DNA of 64,000 nucleotides, taken from contig JAJDCO010000115.1 of assembly GCA_029260795.1 (NCBI GenBank), forward strand, positions 16,361 to 80,360. The letters are read 5' to 3'. The notes beneath the pieces are model-generated. The model searched no databases. It saw nothing but the letters and a program-made list of their open reading frames with translations, and had not been told where the DNA came from. Below are positions 30,118 through 38,579 of the stretch, in pieces. Each line of letters starts with the position of its first letter. The first letter of the stretch is position 1. This DNA is from Planctomycetota bacterium. Its GTDB lineage: Bacteria > Planctomycetota > OFTM77. Both the position numbers and the translations under genes were made by a program.

Positions 30118-30948
30118 ATGCTGATCGACTGCCACGTGCACCTCAACAACTACCACGAGAGCACGCGGCGACCGACCCATGAGAACGTCCAGGATCTGTT
30201 CGCGAAGATGGCGGAGTGCCAGGTCGATCACGCGGTCGTGCTGACTTCCTATCGAGTCGATCTGGATCGTCCGAGCGTCGAGGAGGTCCTCGAGGTCCTG
30301 GCGAGCGATCCTCGAACGACCGTGGTCGAGGGGCTCTGCTGGCGCGGAGATCAGCGGACCGATCTCTTCTCGATGGAGGAGCGGATTCGGGCCGGAGTGG
30401 TCAAGGGGATCAAGCTCTATCCGGGCTACGATCAGTACGCGATCAACGATCCCTCGCTCGAGACGGTCTTTCGGATCGCCGCCAAGTACGACTTGCCCAT
30501 CATGATCCACACGGGCGACACGTTCTCGAAGAGGGCCAAGGTCCGTCAGGCCCATCCGCTGCTCGTCGACGACATCGCTGTCGACTTCCCCGACAACAAG
30601 TTCGTGATCTGTCACCTCGGGAACCCTTGGTTCCAGGACACCGCCGAGGTGCTCTACAAGAACGACAACGTTTATGCCGACATCTCGGGGCTGACGCTCG
30701 GTGACTTCACCTACGAGTTCGAGCGATACATGAAGCAGCGGGTCCGCGACATGATCACGTACATGGGAGACCCGGGCAGCCAGCTCCTCTATGGCAGCGA
30801 CTGGCCTCTCGTCAACATGCGCCCGTATGTGAAGTTCCTCGACACCCTCGAGCTGGATGTCGAGCAGAAGGACAACATCGCCTGGCGCACGGCTGCGACG
30901 CTCTTTCGCATCGATGTCGAGGCGATCCCGAAGTCGCTCGTCGACTGA
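30118..30948 (+). CDS. amidohydrolase family 2 (TIM-barrel metal-dependent hydrolase)
   Basis: Protein of 276 aa. It starts MLIDCHVHLN, with the HxH metal ligands at the first strand. Later ligands lie in IMIHTGD, FVICHLGNPW and LLYGSDWPL (metal-binding Asp). These match amidohydrolase_2 (PF04909), a family of C-C and C-N hydrolases and decarboxylases. The exact substrate is not visible. The start at 30118 removes an upstream in-frame stretch that runs through the tRNA-Leu. It could be co-transcribed with the tRNA, 70 nt upstream, but may have its own promoter. Confidence 0.88.
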   Translation: MLIDCHVHLNNYHESTRRPTHENVQDLFAKMAECQVDHAVVLTSYRVDLDRPSVEEVLEVLASDPRTTVVEGLCWRGDQRTDLFSMEERIRAGVVKGIKLYPGYDQYAINDPSLETVFRIAAKYDLPIMIHTGDTFSKRAKVRQAHPLLVDDIAVDFPDNKFVICHLGNPWFQDTAEVLYKNDNVYADISGLTLGDFTYEFERYMKQRVRDMITYMGDPGSQLLYGSDWPLVNMRPYVKFLDTLELDVEQKDNIAWRTAATLFRIDVEAIPKSLVD

Positions 30949-31057
30949 CGACGGTGCGGCAACCGGATCGCTCGAGAGCTCGGCTGTCCTGGAAGCACTC
31001 CCGAGTGACCGCCTTGGGATCCCTGCGGTCTTCGCAGCCGCTCCGAGCGAGGGTCCC

Positions 31058-31483
31058 TCAGTCCTTCTTCTTGATCTCCTCCCAGGCCTTGGAGAATCCC
31101 TGGCCGATCTCGTCCAGGGCTCGCGACAGATCGTCTTTCATCGCACCGAAGGCCTCACCGGACTCCTTCTTCAGCTCGCGGAGCTTCCCCTCGGTCTCCT
31201 TCATCTTCTCCTTCAAGGCTGCGACCGATTCCCGGTAGGTCTCGGGCGCTTCCTCCCGGGCTTCCTCGAAGAGCTTCTCGAGCCGAGCGAGCTCCTCTTG
31301 CAGGTCGTCCATCCGGTCATTCAGCTTGGCGAGTGCTTTCTCCTTCTGCTCGGCCAAGTACTCGCCCGTGGCCTCGACCGCCTCTTGGGATTCCTCCTTG
31401 ACCTTCTCGTAGGCGGGATCGGCTTCGCACGACATCAGCCAGGTGACGGCGAGGGACAACAGGATCGTGGTCGCGATCTTCAT
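31058..31483 (-). CDS. coiled-coil lipoprotein
   Basis: Protein of 141 aa. The start at 31483 has GGAGG nine bases upstream and gives a signal ending in a lipobox (L-M-S-C, Cys19). The mature part is almost wholly Glu/Lys/Ala-rich helix with heptad periodicity, as in KLNDRMDDLQEELARLEKLF and ALKEKMKETEGKLRELKK. It is likely a long coiled coil tethered to the envelope. No family is recognised. It may act as a spacer or structural lipoprotein, as Lpp-like proteins do, but there is no sequence similarity to Lpp. It is transcribed leftward, alone, convergent with the amidohydrolase. Confidence 0.82.
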   Translation of the reverse strand: MKIATTILLSLAVTWLMSCEADPAYEKVKEESQEAVEATGEYLAEQKEKALAKLNDRMDDLQEELARLEKLFEEAREEAPETYRESVAALKEKMKETEGKLRELKKESGEAFGAMKDDLSRALDEIGQGFSKAWEEIKKKD

Positions 31484-31787
31484 CGGGGACTTCCTCCATG
31501 TCTTTGGGCAATCGTTCCGCCGTCGTCGGCTCCGATGGCGGTCGCAGGGCGCTCCAGCCGATTCGATGAGCGTCGCACGCCGTGAAGGCAAAGTCGATGC
31601 CAAGCCCTGCTCTTCGAGGGAGGGTCGCAAGGCATGCCGCAACCACCGGGAAACGGGCTCACGGCGGGTCGTCAGGCAGCCTGCTCTGTCGGAAGATCCG
31701 CGGCAAGCCGGCGCAGCCAAGCCTCCGCTCTTGACAGGGTGAGTAGGATGGAGCGTGGGAATGAATGGGCGGGGCTGTCTTTGATGG

Positions 31788-32186
31788 ATGCCCACCCTGA
31801 TGAAGGACCTCAGTCTCCCTGCCGGCATTCGGCTGCTTCATGATCGAAACGGCTTGCGCTTTCAGGGCACCGCGGTCGCGCTGCGTGCCCTCTCGAGGGC
31901 TCTACGGCCTTTGGCCGAAGGACCGGACCACACCGCTTGGCGAGTCCACTTGCGTCAAGGGGCCGATTGGAAGCTGGTCAGCCAGGAGCAGTACCCCGTT
32001 CTTCGGCGTCGAATGAGCATCGTGTTGCCGCCGGATGCTTGGGCCATCATCAGCTGGAAGATCCTCCACGTCTCCTGTGGATGGGAGACCTCACCGTTCG
32101 CTTTCGCCGACTGTGGCTACCTCCGCCCGGCGCCCGATCACGACATCGGTTTCGACCTCTTGGGCGAGCCCGAGCCGATCGACTGA
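31788..32186 (+). CDS. hypothetical protein
   Basis: Protein of 132 aa with protein-like composition and high third-position GC, unlike the Arg/Pro-rich shadow frames around it. No signal, membrane segment or known motif was recognised. There is a hydrophobic patch (RMSIVLPPDAWAIISWKILHVS). Neither ATG 31788 nor ATG 31800 has a good ribosome site, so the start is uncertain. It is followed 112 nt later by two overlapping genes in the same direction. Confidence 0.5.
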   Translation: MPTLMKDLSLPAGIRLLHDRNGLRFQGTAVALRALSRALRPLAEGPDHTAWRVHLRQGADWKLVSQEQYPVLRRRMSIVLPPDAWAIISWKILHVSCGWETSPFAFADCGYLRPAPDHDIGFDLLGEPEPID

Positions 32187-32298
32187 ACCCGCTTTCGCCC
32201 CCGATGTCTTTTTGGCATGGTCGGCTCCCGTTGCGCGCGCTCTTTCGAGATGCTGGGAGAGCCGCCGGATCCGAGCGCATTTCGGAGGTCGGGCTCTG

Positions 32299-32769
32299 AT
32301 GACGAAGAAGGCTGATCCGAGCGAAGTTGCCGACTGGCACCGCTACTTTGCGATCGAAGGAAACAACGTCGGCTGGCGCCTCTCCGAGCTCGCCGAGCGG
32401 ACCGCGGACCAGACCGAGGAGATGGTGCTCGCGGCCCATGCGAGTGCCTTTCACTGGTCGCAGGTCGGAACGGAGCTCCACCTCGCTCGAGCCAGGATGC
32501 TGCTCGGTCACGTGCTCGCGGCGGCCGGACAGGGAGCGGAGGCTCTCAAGCAAGCGCGTTTGGCCAACGAGACTCTGAGCCGGCAAGCCTGCCCGGACTG
32601 GGAGATCGCCTTCCAGCACGCGATCTTGGCTCATGCTGCTCACGCCGCCGATGAGCACGCCTTGCACGTCGAGGAGCATCGCAAGGCCCGTCAGGCCGCC
32701 GAAGCGATCGAGGACCCGGAAGATCGTCAGGTCTTCGATGCGACTTTCGTGCGCATTCCGGTGCCGTGA
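32299..32769 (+). CDS. hypothetical helical (TPR-like) protein
   Basis: Protein of 156 aa, start decided by GGAGG ten bases before ATG 32299. It is alpha-helical with two or three TPR-like helix pairs (around ELHLARARMLLGHVLAAAGQ and WEIAFQHAILAHAAHAADEHA). It is rich in His and Ala, and has no signal or membrane segment. The family was not recognised. Its stop overlaps the GTG start of the next methyltransferase by 4 nt, so the two are probably translated together. Confidence 0.65.
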   Translation: MTKKADPSEVADWHRYFAIEGNNVGWRLSELAERTADQTEEMVLAAHASAFHWSQVGTELHLARARMLLGHVLAAAGQGAEALKQARLANETLSRQACPDWEIAFQHAILAHAAHAADEHALHVEEHRKARQAAEAIEDPEDRQVFDATFVRIPVP

Positions 32770-33527
32770 CCGGGTCGCTCTATCGCGAAGACCTCGCCTG
32801 GATCCATCACGCCGGCTGGAGCGACTTCTCACGCCAGGCAGCCCCCGGGCTTCTCGAGCTCCTCGAGGACGCGGGACTCCGCAACGGTCGGGTCGTTGAC
32901 GTCGGTTGTGGTGGAGGGCTCTGGCTTCTCGCCCTCGCCGAAGCCGGCTTCGAGGCGATCGGCATCGAGCCCTCTCCGACTCTCGCGGCTTTGGCGCGAA
33001 AAACGGCTCCTCCGTGTGAGGTCTTGGAGCGCTCGGCATACGATGGAGTGCTGCCGGAAGCCCGAGCGATCACCGCCATCGGAGAGGTGCTCAGCTACTT
33101 CGAGGCCGAGTCCCGTCCGCCGCTCGAGAGCTTCTTCGAATGCTGCGCGAAAGCCCTCGAGGAAGGCGGCCTGATCGTCTTCGACGTGATCGTGGAGGCG
33201 TCCGGGACTCTGGATGCCAAGACCTGGTGGGCCGAGGACGACTGGGCCATCTTGATCGAAGTTCGGGAGCCGCTCGAGGATCGATGCGTGATTCGCGAGA
33301 TCACGACGTTTCGCCGAGTGGGAGACGCCTTTCGGCGTCGCCACGAGACGCATCGGCAAGCCGTCTACCGGCCGGTCGAAGTGGAGCGCGCCCTGCGGGC
33401 GGCTGGATTCGAATCTGTCCTGCGGCTGAGCCGCTATGGTGCTCTCCCGATGCTTCCTCGTCGGCAAGGATTCTCGGCTCGTCGCGGACGAGCCCCAGCT
33501 GATGCGCGTTCCATCGCAAGTCGATGA
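32766..33527 (+). CDS. SAM-dependent class I methyltransferase
   Basis: Protein of 253 aa with a GTG start inside the previous gene's end (GTGA overlap). SAM motif I is VVDVGCGGGLWLLALAEAGF (about residues 43-62), with the acidic residue after strand beta2 in GIEPSP. Motif IV-like AITAIGEVLSYFEAES and the later ALEEGGLIVFDVI fit the small-molecule methyltransferase fold. The substrate is unknown. Pairing with the helical protein upstream suggests a shared pathway. Confidence 0.85.
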   Translation: MTGSLYREDLAWIHHAGWSDFSRQAAPGLLELLEDAGLRNGRVVDVGCGGGLWLLALAEAGFEAIGIEPSPTLAALARKTAPPCEVLERSAYDGVLPEARAITAIGEVLSYFEAESRPPLESFFECCAKALEEGGLIVFDVIVEASGTLDAKTWWAEDDWAILIEVREPLEDRCVIREITTFRRVGDAFRRRHETHRQAVYRPVEVERALRAAGFESVLRLSRYGALPMLPRRQGFSARRGRAPADARSIASR

Positions 33528-33560
33528 AACCTCGTCGTTGATCTCCCGAGGAGGTCCCGA

Positions 33561-36368
33561 ATGCCCCGGTCTTCGCTTCGAAGAATCCTGGCCCCGATGG
33601 TCTTGCTCGGCACGTTGGTGACCTGGGCTTGGGTGAGTGAAGGCACTCGGGCTTCCGCCCTCCGGGCATCGTCTCCGGCCGTTCCTCGCGACGTCGTGTT
33701 ACGGTTCGCCGTCGTCGGCGACACGCAGGGCCAGCATCTCTTCGACCAGCTCCTGTCCGACATGAACGCGCAGGCGGCCGAGGTTCTCGTCATCCCGGGA
33801 GACCTGGTCGACACCGGAGGCACGCCGGCCGAGCGCTTCGGCTCCTGGAGCTCCTGGATCGAGCAAGCGAGCGCGTTTGCCCCGGGATTGACCCGCATCG
33901 TGATGGCGCCCGGCAACCACGATCTTCCCTCGGGAGGCGATGCTCGCTGGAGAGAGACCTTTCGCACGACGCCCGACGGCGAGCCCTGGCTGCCTGATTC
34001 CCCGCCTCTCGACGGAGAACCGGGCCTCGATCAGATGGACTACTTCGTCGACGTCGGCGCGACGCGGTTCATCTCGATTACGACGGACACCGAGAAATAC
34101 GGGGCGAGCCACCTCTCCGCGCGCTCGCTCGTTTGGCTCGAGCGCGCACTCCTCGATGCCGAGGAGCAGGATGGCGTCGAGCACGTGTTCGTCCTCACCC
34201 ATCACCCGGTCACCTTCGACAGCCTCGAGGGAAACCTCGGCGGTACGAACGGCGCCGGGTGGCAAACGATGTCCGGGTGCTCCAAGCTTCGCGCGCTCTT
34301 TGCGGGCCACTGGCACTTGTATCAACCCAGCCGGCCCGATCCGATGCGCCCCGGCATGTGGGAGGTCGTCAGCGGCACCGGAGGAGGGGGGCTGGAGGGA
34401 CGACCCGTCCAGAATCGTCACGGCTTCTTGCTCGTGGACGTCCATCGCGACGGTCGTGTCGAGGCGAGGTTTCACGGCGACTCGGACGGGAGTGAGAATG
34501 GTTGGGCATTCGACGATGTGCTCGATCGATTCACGCTCCGCGGCGACCGGAACCAGCGACCAGGACCGGTGGCTCATTTCGGATTCGAGCATGCCCCGCT
34601 GAACCTGGACTCGGTCCGCGGGCCTCGATCCAAGGCGCACCGCGGTCGGCTCCATGGAGACGCTCGGACGTGTGTCGGAGCGCGTGGAACGGGAATGCGC
34701 CTGAGTGGTCAGGGCTTCGCCGACGCGGTGGGGATCGGAGACTACGACCTCGCACTCGTCGGTGATCTCGGGCTTTCGCTGATGGTAAGGCTCGACCCCG
34801 ACCATCGAGGCCAGGTCTCGACGCTCGTCGAGTACAGCGCCGCCACGGGGCATCCGTCCGTGGATTCCGAAGCCGTCAACACGCTGTACTCGCTGCGACT
34901 GCTCGCCGACCGCCGACTGGAGCTCCGCTGGGAGCACGACGATGGCAAGGCCGTTTCGGTCTCCTCGACCGAGCCCCTTCGCCTGTCGGATCGCTGGCAA
35001 CGGATCACCTGCTCTCGGAGTGCCTGGAGACGGCGCGTGCGATTCTTCGTCAACGGCTTTCAGCTTGGAAAAGACCGTCGCTTCGACCGTTCTCCTACCG
35101 GCGGCGGGGCCGGCTTCCTGCACATCGGTCGAAGCGCGGACGGGTCGGCCCCCTTCGTCGGCCAGATCGACGAGGTCTCGATCTTCGATCGCGTTCTGGG
35201 ACCGCGTGTGCCCGAGGGTATTCCGGAGCCTCCCGACCCGACCGGTGACGGACGTCTCGACGAAGCCGATTTCAAGCGGCTGGCCCGAGAGCTCGGAAGC
35301 GGCAAGGCGGATCGAAAGGGAGAGGCGCTCTCGTCCGATGCCGACGGCGATGGCGACGTCGATCTCCAGGACTTCGCGGCCTGGCGCGCGCGGCGAGACA
35401 ACGAGCTTCGAGTGCGCCCGGGGGAGGGTCCCCGACCGATCCACCTCGTGTCCACCTGGGAGCTGCGCGGTAGCTTGGCCGATCAGCAGGGGCAAGCTTC
35501 GCTACGCTCGCTCGGCGGGGAGCTGCTCACGGACTCTTACGCCTTCGGAGCGAACCGGGGGCTGGAGCTGGTCGATTGGCCCGAGGACCGATGGGGCGCC
35601 GACTACGTCTTCGAGATGGTGGTCGCCCTGTCCGACTTCGGCAACGGCAAGTGGGGCAAGCTCGTCGACTTCAAGGCGCGCCGCTCGGACCATGGCTTGT
35701 ACGTCCGCACGGTCGGCGACGAGTCCTTCCTGGAGTTCTTCCAGGAGAAAGGGCGAGGGGGGACACCGCTCCAGCGCGGACGCTTTCATCACCTGGTCCT
35801 CGCCCGCGAAGCCGGGAGCCAGCGCTTCCGGGTCTGGCTGGATGGGCAGCTCGAGATCGACTTCGTCGACGACTCCGGTTGGGCCCTGTTCGATGGTCCC
35901 GGACACCGGGCCGTGTTCTTCGTCGACGATGGCGGCGCCGAGACCGTCGCGGGCTCGTTGGCCCGCCTGCGCCTGCTCTCCGGCACGGTCGAGGATGCGG
36001 ACGTGAGTCGCTGGGCCGAGGCGATGGTGCCCGGAAGACTCCCGCGGATCCGGATCGACCGGGCGAGTGGCGAGGCGCGCTTGGAGAACGCGTCTCCCGA
36101 GCCGTTGGCGTTCGTGGCTTTCGAGCTCACCTCGAGGAGCGGCTCGATCGAGGCGGGAGCGATCGACCTGGGCTCTGACTGGATCGTGGCCCGTGCCGGC
36201 GCCACGAGGCGTGTTTGGATTCGCCCACACGGCGAGCGCCGGATCGAGGCCGGCACCGATTGGCGGCTCGGGCGCTTGTGGCGCACGGGGGCGGAGCCGG
36301 ACTTGCGCTTCGAGGTTCTCGAGGCGTCGAGGCTCGAGTCGCGGCGGCTGCCCGTCCACTTCGATTGA
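33561..36368 (+). CDS. secreted metallophosphoesterase with two LamG-like domains and EF-hand/dockerin-like pair
   Basis: Protein of 935 aa with a signal peptide and GAGGAGG before ATG 33561. Residues about 46-330 form a calcineurin-like phosphoesterase: AVVGDTQ, IPGDLVDTGG, APGNHDLP, LTHHPV and AGHWHLY supply the two-metal ligands. A LamG/concanavalin-like domain follows (about 340-560). Next are two Ca-binding loops with dockerin spacing (DPTGDGRLDEADF and DADGDGDVDLQDF, about 565-620), then a second LamG-like domain and a beta-rich end. It probably hydrolyses phosphoesters outside the cytoplasm while binding glycans. The dockerin-like pair sits in the middle rather than at the end, which is unusual. 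Confidence 0.85.
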   Translation: MPRSSLRRILAPMVLLGTLVTWAWVSEGTRASALRASSPAVPRDVVLRFAVVGDTQGQHLFDQLLSDMNAQAAEVLVIPGDLVDTGGTPAERFGSWSSWIEQASAFAPGLTRIVMAPGNHDLPSGGDARWRETFRTTPDGEPWLPDSPPLDGEPGLDQMDYFVDVGATRFISITTDTEKYGASHLSARSLVWLERALLDAEEQDGVEHVFVLTHHPVTFDSLEGNLGGTNGAGWQTMSGCSKLRALFAGHWHLYQPSRPDPMRPGMWEVVSGTGGGGLEGRPVQNRHGFLLVDVHRDGRVEARFHGDSDGSENGWAFDDVLDRFTLRGDRNQRPGPVAHFGFEHAPLNLDSVRGPRSKAHRGRLHGDARTCVGARGTGMRLSGQGFADAVGIGDYDLALVGDLGLSLMVRLDPDHRGQVSTLVEYSAATGHPSVDSEAVNTLYSLRLLADRRLELRWEHDDGKAVSVSSTEPLRLSDRWQRITCSRSAWRRRVRFFVNGFQLGKDRRFDRSPTGGGAGFLHIGRSADGSAPFVGQIDEVSIFDRVLGPRVPEGIPEPPDPTGDGRLDEADFKRLARELGSGKADRKGEALSSDADGDGDVDLQDFAAWRARRDNELRVRPGEGPRPIHLVSTWELRGSLADQQGQASLRSLGGELLTDSYAFGANRGLELVDWPEDRWGADYVFEMVVALSDFGNGKWGKLVDFKARRSDHGLYVRTVGDESFLEFFQEKGRGGTPLQRGRFHHLVLAREAGSQRFRVWLDGQLEIDFVDDSGWALFDGPGHRAVFFVDDGGAETVAGSLARLRLLSGTVEDADVSRWAEAMVPGRLPRIRIDRASGEARLENASPEPLAFVAFELTSRSGSIEAGAIDLGSDWIVARAGATRRVWIRPHGERRIEAGTDWRLGRLWRTGAEPDLRFEVLEASRLESRRLPVHFD

Positions 36369-36400
36369 GTCGAGCGTCGGCAGGCAGCGGAATCGGGCTC

Positions 36401-36559
36401 CTAGAGCTTCTCGGTGATCAGGCGCTTGGCCTTCTCGTATCGGCAGCAGGATTTCTCCTCGAGCTGCAGGTAGTAGACCTGCTTGCCGCAGCGAGGGCAC
36501 TTCATCAGGATGAAATCGCGCTCGCCTTTGTGAGCCTTGTGTTGAGTCGTCTTCTTCAT
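36401..36559 (-). CDS. small zinc-ribbon-like protein
   Basis: Protein of 52 aa. The start at 36559 has AGGGAG seven bases upstream; the longer open frame to 36829 is upstream leader. Basic N-terminus (MKKTTQHKAHKGERDF), then MKCPRCGKQVYYLQLEEKSC, with Cys21-x2-Cys24 and Cys38/Cys39 able to bind one metal. The family was not recognised; it could bind nucleic acid. It is preceded by about 340 nt without a gene that holds two strong hairpins, so it may be controlled at the RNA level. It is transcribed leftward, convergent with the phosphoesterase gene. Confidence 0.65.
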   Translation of the reverse strand: MKKTTQHKAHKGERDFILMKCPRCGKQVYYLQLEEKSCCRYEKAKRLITEKL

Positions 36560-36609
36560 TGCGATGCTCCCTGACCGGAGGAGGTCCCCCGGCATGACCG
36601 ACCGAAAGG

Positions 36610-36676
36610 CCGGGAGGCCCGACCTCACGTCAGGCCTCCCGGTGGGTGTTCTCTCGGAAACCTCTTCGGGTTTCCG
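36610..36676 (-). promoter_or_regulatory. structured 5' leader of the zinc-ribbon gene (two hairpins)
   Basis: In the gene-free stretch 36560-36901 there are two perfect inverted repeats. One is CCGGGAGGCC (36610-36619) with GGCCTCCCGG (36633-36642), a 10-bp stem. The other is CGGAAACC (36655-36662) with GGTTTCCG (36669-36676), an 8-bp stem closing TCTTCG. Both would lie in the 5' leader of the leftward gene. Neither has a T-run, and no known riboswitch class was recognised. Confidence 0.45.
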
Positions 36677-36901
36677 CACCAGTTCTTTAGCCCAGCTTTC
36701 CCATTTTCCCGACCCGCTATTTCGCGAAGCGCGTGCCGGGGGGAGCAAGACGTGAAGCCTCGGTCGGCGAAACGAGATCCGAGCCCCGTCAAATGGGAGG
36801 AATGAAGTTTTGACCGGATCCGCGTGCACTCGAAGTTCGGAAGCGCTTGTCCCGACTTTTCGTCACGCTGTCGTCCGATTGCGACGAATCTCCAGCCTAT
36901 C

Positions 36902-37345
36902 CTACGAGGAAGGCATCGGCTTCTTGAAGATCGCGAAGTACAGGACCGCCAGGAGGAGCAGTCCCACGATTCCATGAATCGCCTTGAAGAGCCCCGCGGA
37001 CGGCATCGATTCCGACTGGTGCAGCTTGCGCATCTTTGCCTGCATCAGGAAGTCGGCCACGATCAAGATGAAGACGAGCAAGAGCTTGATGTGGAGCCAG
37101 GGCGCTCTCATGAGCTCCGAAGCCCGCTCCATCAGCATGCCGCCGCCGCCGATCACCGTCAGGAGGAGGCCCGGCATCGAGACGAGGTAGGCCATGCGGC
37201 GCTCCATCTTCGCCAGTCGCTCCCGAATCGGTGCCTCCTCGCGCACGTGGTTGCCCAGCATGCGAGACAGTCCCATCATCGCGCCGATCCACACGACGAT
37301 GCCGAAGAGGTGAATCAGCTTGTAGGTTTCGTACGCCGTCGTCAT
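36902..37345 (-). CDS. HemJ/CopD-like membrane protein
   Basis: Protein of 147 aa with four predicted membrane helices. The pattern YKLIHLFGIVVWIGAMMGLSR (His near residue 12), the arginine-rich loop ERLAKMERRMAYL, then PWLHIKLLLVFILI and a MRKLHQSES loop resemble the UPF0093/HemJ group (protoporphyrinogen IX oxidase) and CopD-like proteins. The conserved His of helix 1 and the Lys of the HIKLL helix are present. HemJ activity is possible but not proven by sequence, so no symbol is given. The start at 37345 gives the usual short N-terminus. It lies downstream of the GT9 gene, in the same direction. Confidence 0.7.
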   Translation of the reverse strand: MTTAYETYKLIHLFGIVVWIGAMMGLSRMLGNHVREEAPIRERLAKMERRMAYLVSMPGLLLTVIGGGGMLMERASELMRAPWLHIKLLLVFILIVADFLMQAKMRKLHQSESMPSAGLFKAIHGIVGLLLLAVLYFAIFKKPMPSS

Positions 37346-37441
37346 GAGCCGGTGTCTCCGTAAGGGGCTTCGGGCCAAGGGGGGCTTCGATACCAGAGTG
37401 ACCGAGCCCCTTCAAGTTCGACCGCACGAAGTCAACTGGAT

Positions 37442-38518
37442 TCAGCGGCGCTCGAAGGCTTCGCTGACGCGCTCGAGCACTCGGACGAGCGAGAGATCTT
37501 CCAGGCAGGCCTGCGGACGCTCGAAGGCGCAGTGCCGTTCGAGGCAAGGCTGGCAGGGAAGCCGCTTCGGAGCCATCAAGACGGCGCCGTGGGGGCCGGC
37601 AGGCCCCGTGCGCTCCGGGTCCTGCGGCCCGAAGAGCCCGAGCGTGCGGGCCCCGGCAGCCACCGCCAGATGGAGAGGGCCGGAGTCACTCCCGATGACG
37701 AGATGAGGGCGTCCGACGATCGCATGGTACACCGCCCCCAGCTCTCGAAGTGACCAGCGGTTCAATGCCAAACAGACACCGGGAACTCGGTCGAGCTGAG
37801 CCTTGGCCTCCTGGGCGTCCACGGACTCCGCGGGGCCGCTCTGGACGAGCACCGAGATCTCGCGGGACGCCATCGTTCGAGCCAGCTCGATCTGACGATC
37901 GAGACGCCAGCTGCGCACGTCACCGGAGCGGGCGAGGTTCAGGAGCAGCAAGGGGCGGCCCGGTTCCACTCCGAGAGCCGCGAGGTCCTTCTCTGCGGCG
38001 AGCCGCTCGTGCTCGGACCAGGCGAGGTCGAAGCACGGCTCGCCTCGAGCCCCCAGGGCTCGAGAGGCCTCCCGGGTCCGATCGACTGCATGCTTCGACG
38101 CGAGACGAGGGAGCGCATGGTTGGTGAAGAAGGCGTTCCATCGCTCTCGACAGTCGACGCGATTCAAGCCGATCCGGGTCGGAGCTCCCGAGGCCCGTCC
38201 GATGAGGGCGCTCTTGGCGTTCCCTTGGAGGTCGACGCTGATCTCGGGGGCGAAGCGCCGCAGAGCCGACCTGGCTCGCAAGAATCCTCGCCCGGGACGT
38301 TGGCGGTCGAAGGGGATCACGGTGACGATGGGCGCGAGCAGGGGGGCGATGGAGGTCTGGACCACCCAGCGAATGTCGGCTCGGGGGGCGATCTCACGCA
38401 AGGCGTGCAGCAGCGGGAGTGTGTGCGTGACGTCGCCGACGCTCGAGAGCCGAACGATCAAGATCCGTTGGGCCGATCGAACGATCTCCGCCAGTGAATC
38501 CGTCTCGATTGAGCTCAC
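37442..38518 (-). CDS. glycosyltransferase family 9 (heptosyltransferase-like)
   Basis: Protein of 358 aa, GTG start after AAGGAGG. The N-terminal domain starts ILIVRLSSVGDVTHTLPLLHAL, the hallmark of ADP-heptose:LPS heptosyltransferases, including the catalytic-region Asp (GD). The C-terminal nucleotide-binding domain has VIGSDSGPLHLAVAAGARTLGLFGPQDPERTGP. It most likely adds heptose or a similar sugar to LPS core at the inner membrane face, which supports a Gram-negative envelope. The acceptor cannot be told from sequence. It sits after the exported protein gene (61-nt gap) and before the HemJ-like gene. Confidence 0.9.
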   Translation of the reverse strand: MSSIETDSLAEIVRSAQRILIVRLSSVGDVTHTLPLLHALREIAPRADIRWVVQTSIAPLLAPIVTVIPFDRQRPGRGFLRARSALRRFAPEISVDLQGNAKSALIGRASGAPTRIGLNRVDCRERWNAFFTNHALPRLASKHAVDRTREASRALGARGEPCFDLAWSEHERLAAEKDLAALGVEPGRPLLLLNLARSGDVRSWRLDRQIELARTMASREISVLVQSGPAESVDAQEAKAQLDRVPGVCLALNRWSLRELGAVYHAIVGRPHLVIGSDSGPLHLAVAAGARTLGLFGPQDPERTGPAGPHGAVLMAPKRLPCQPCLERHCAFERPQACLEDLSLVRVLERVSEAFERR

Positions 38519-38579
38519 GCGCCTCCTTCCGAGTCGGGTACCGCTCGCCCGAACTCACGGGCGAGCGGCTCGATCGGGC

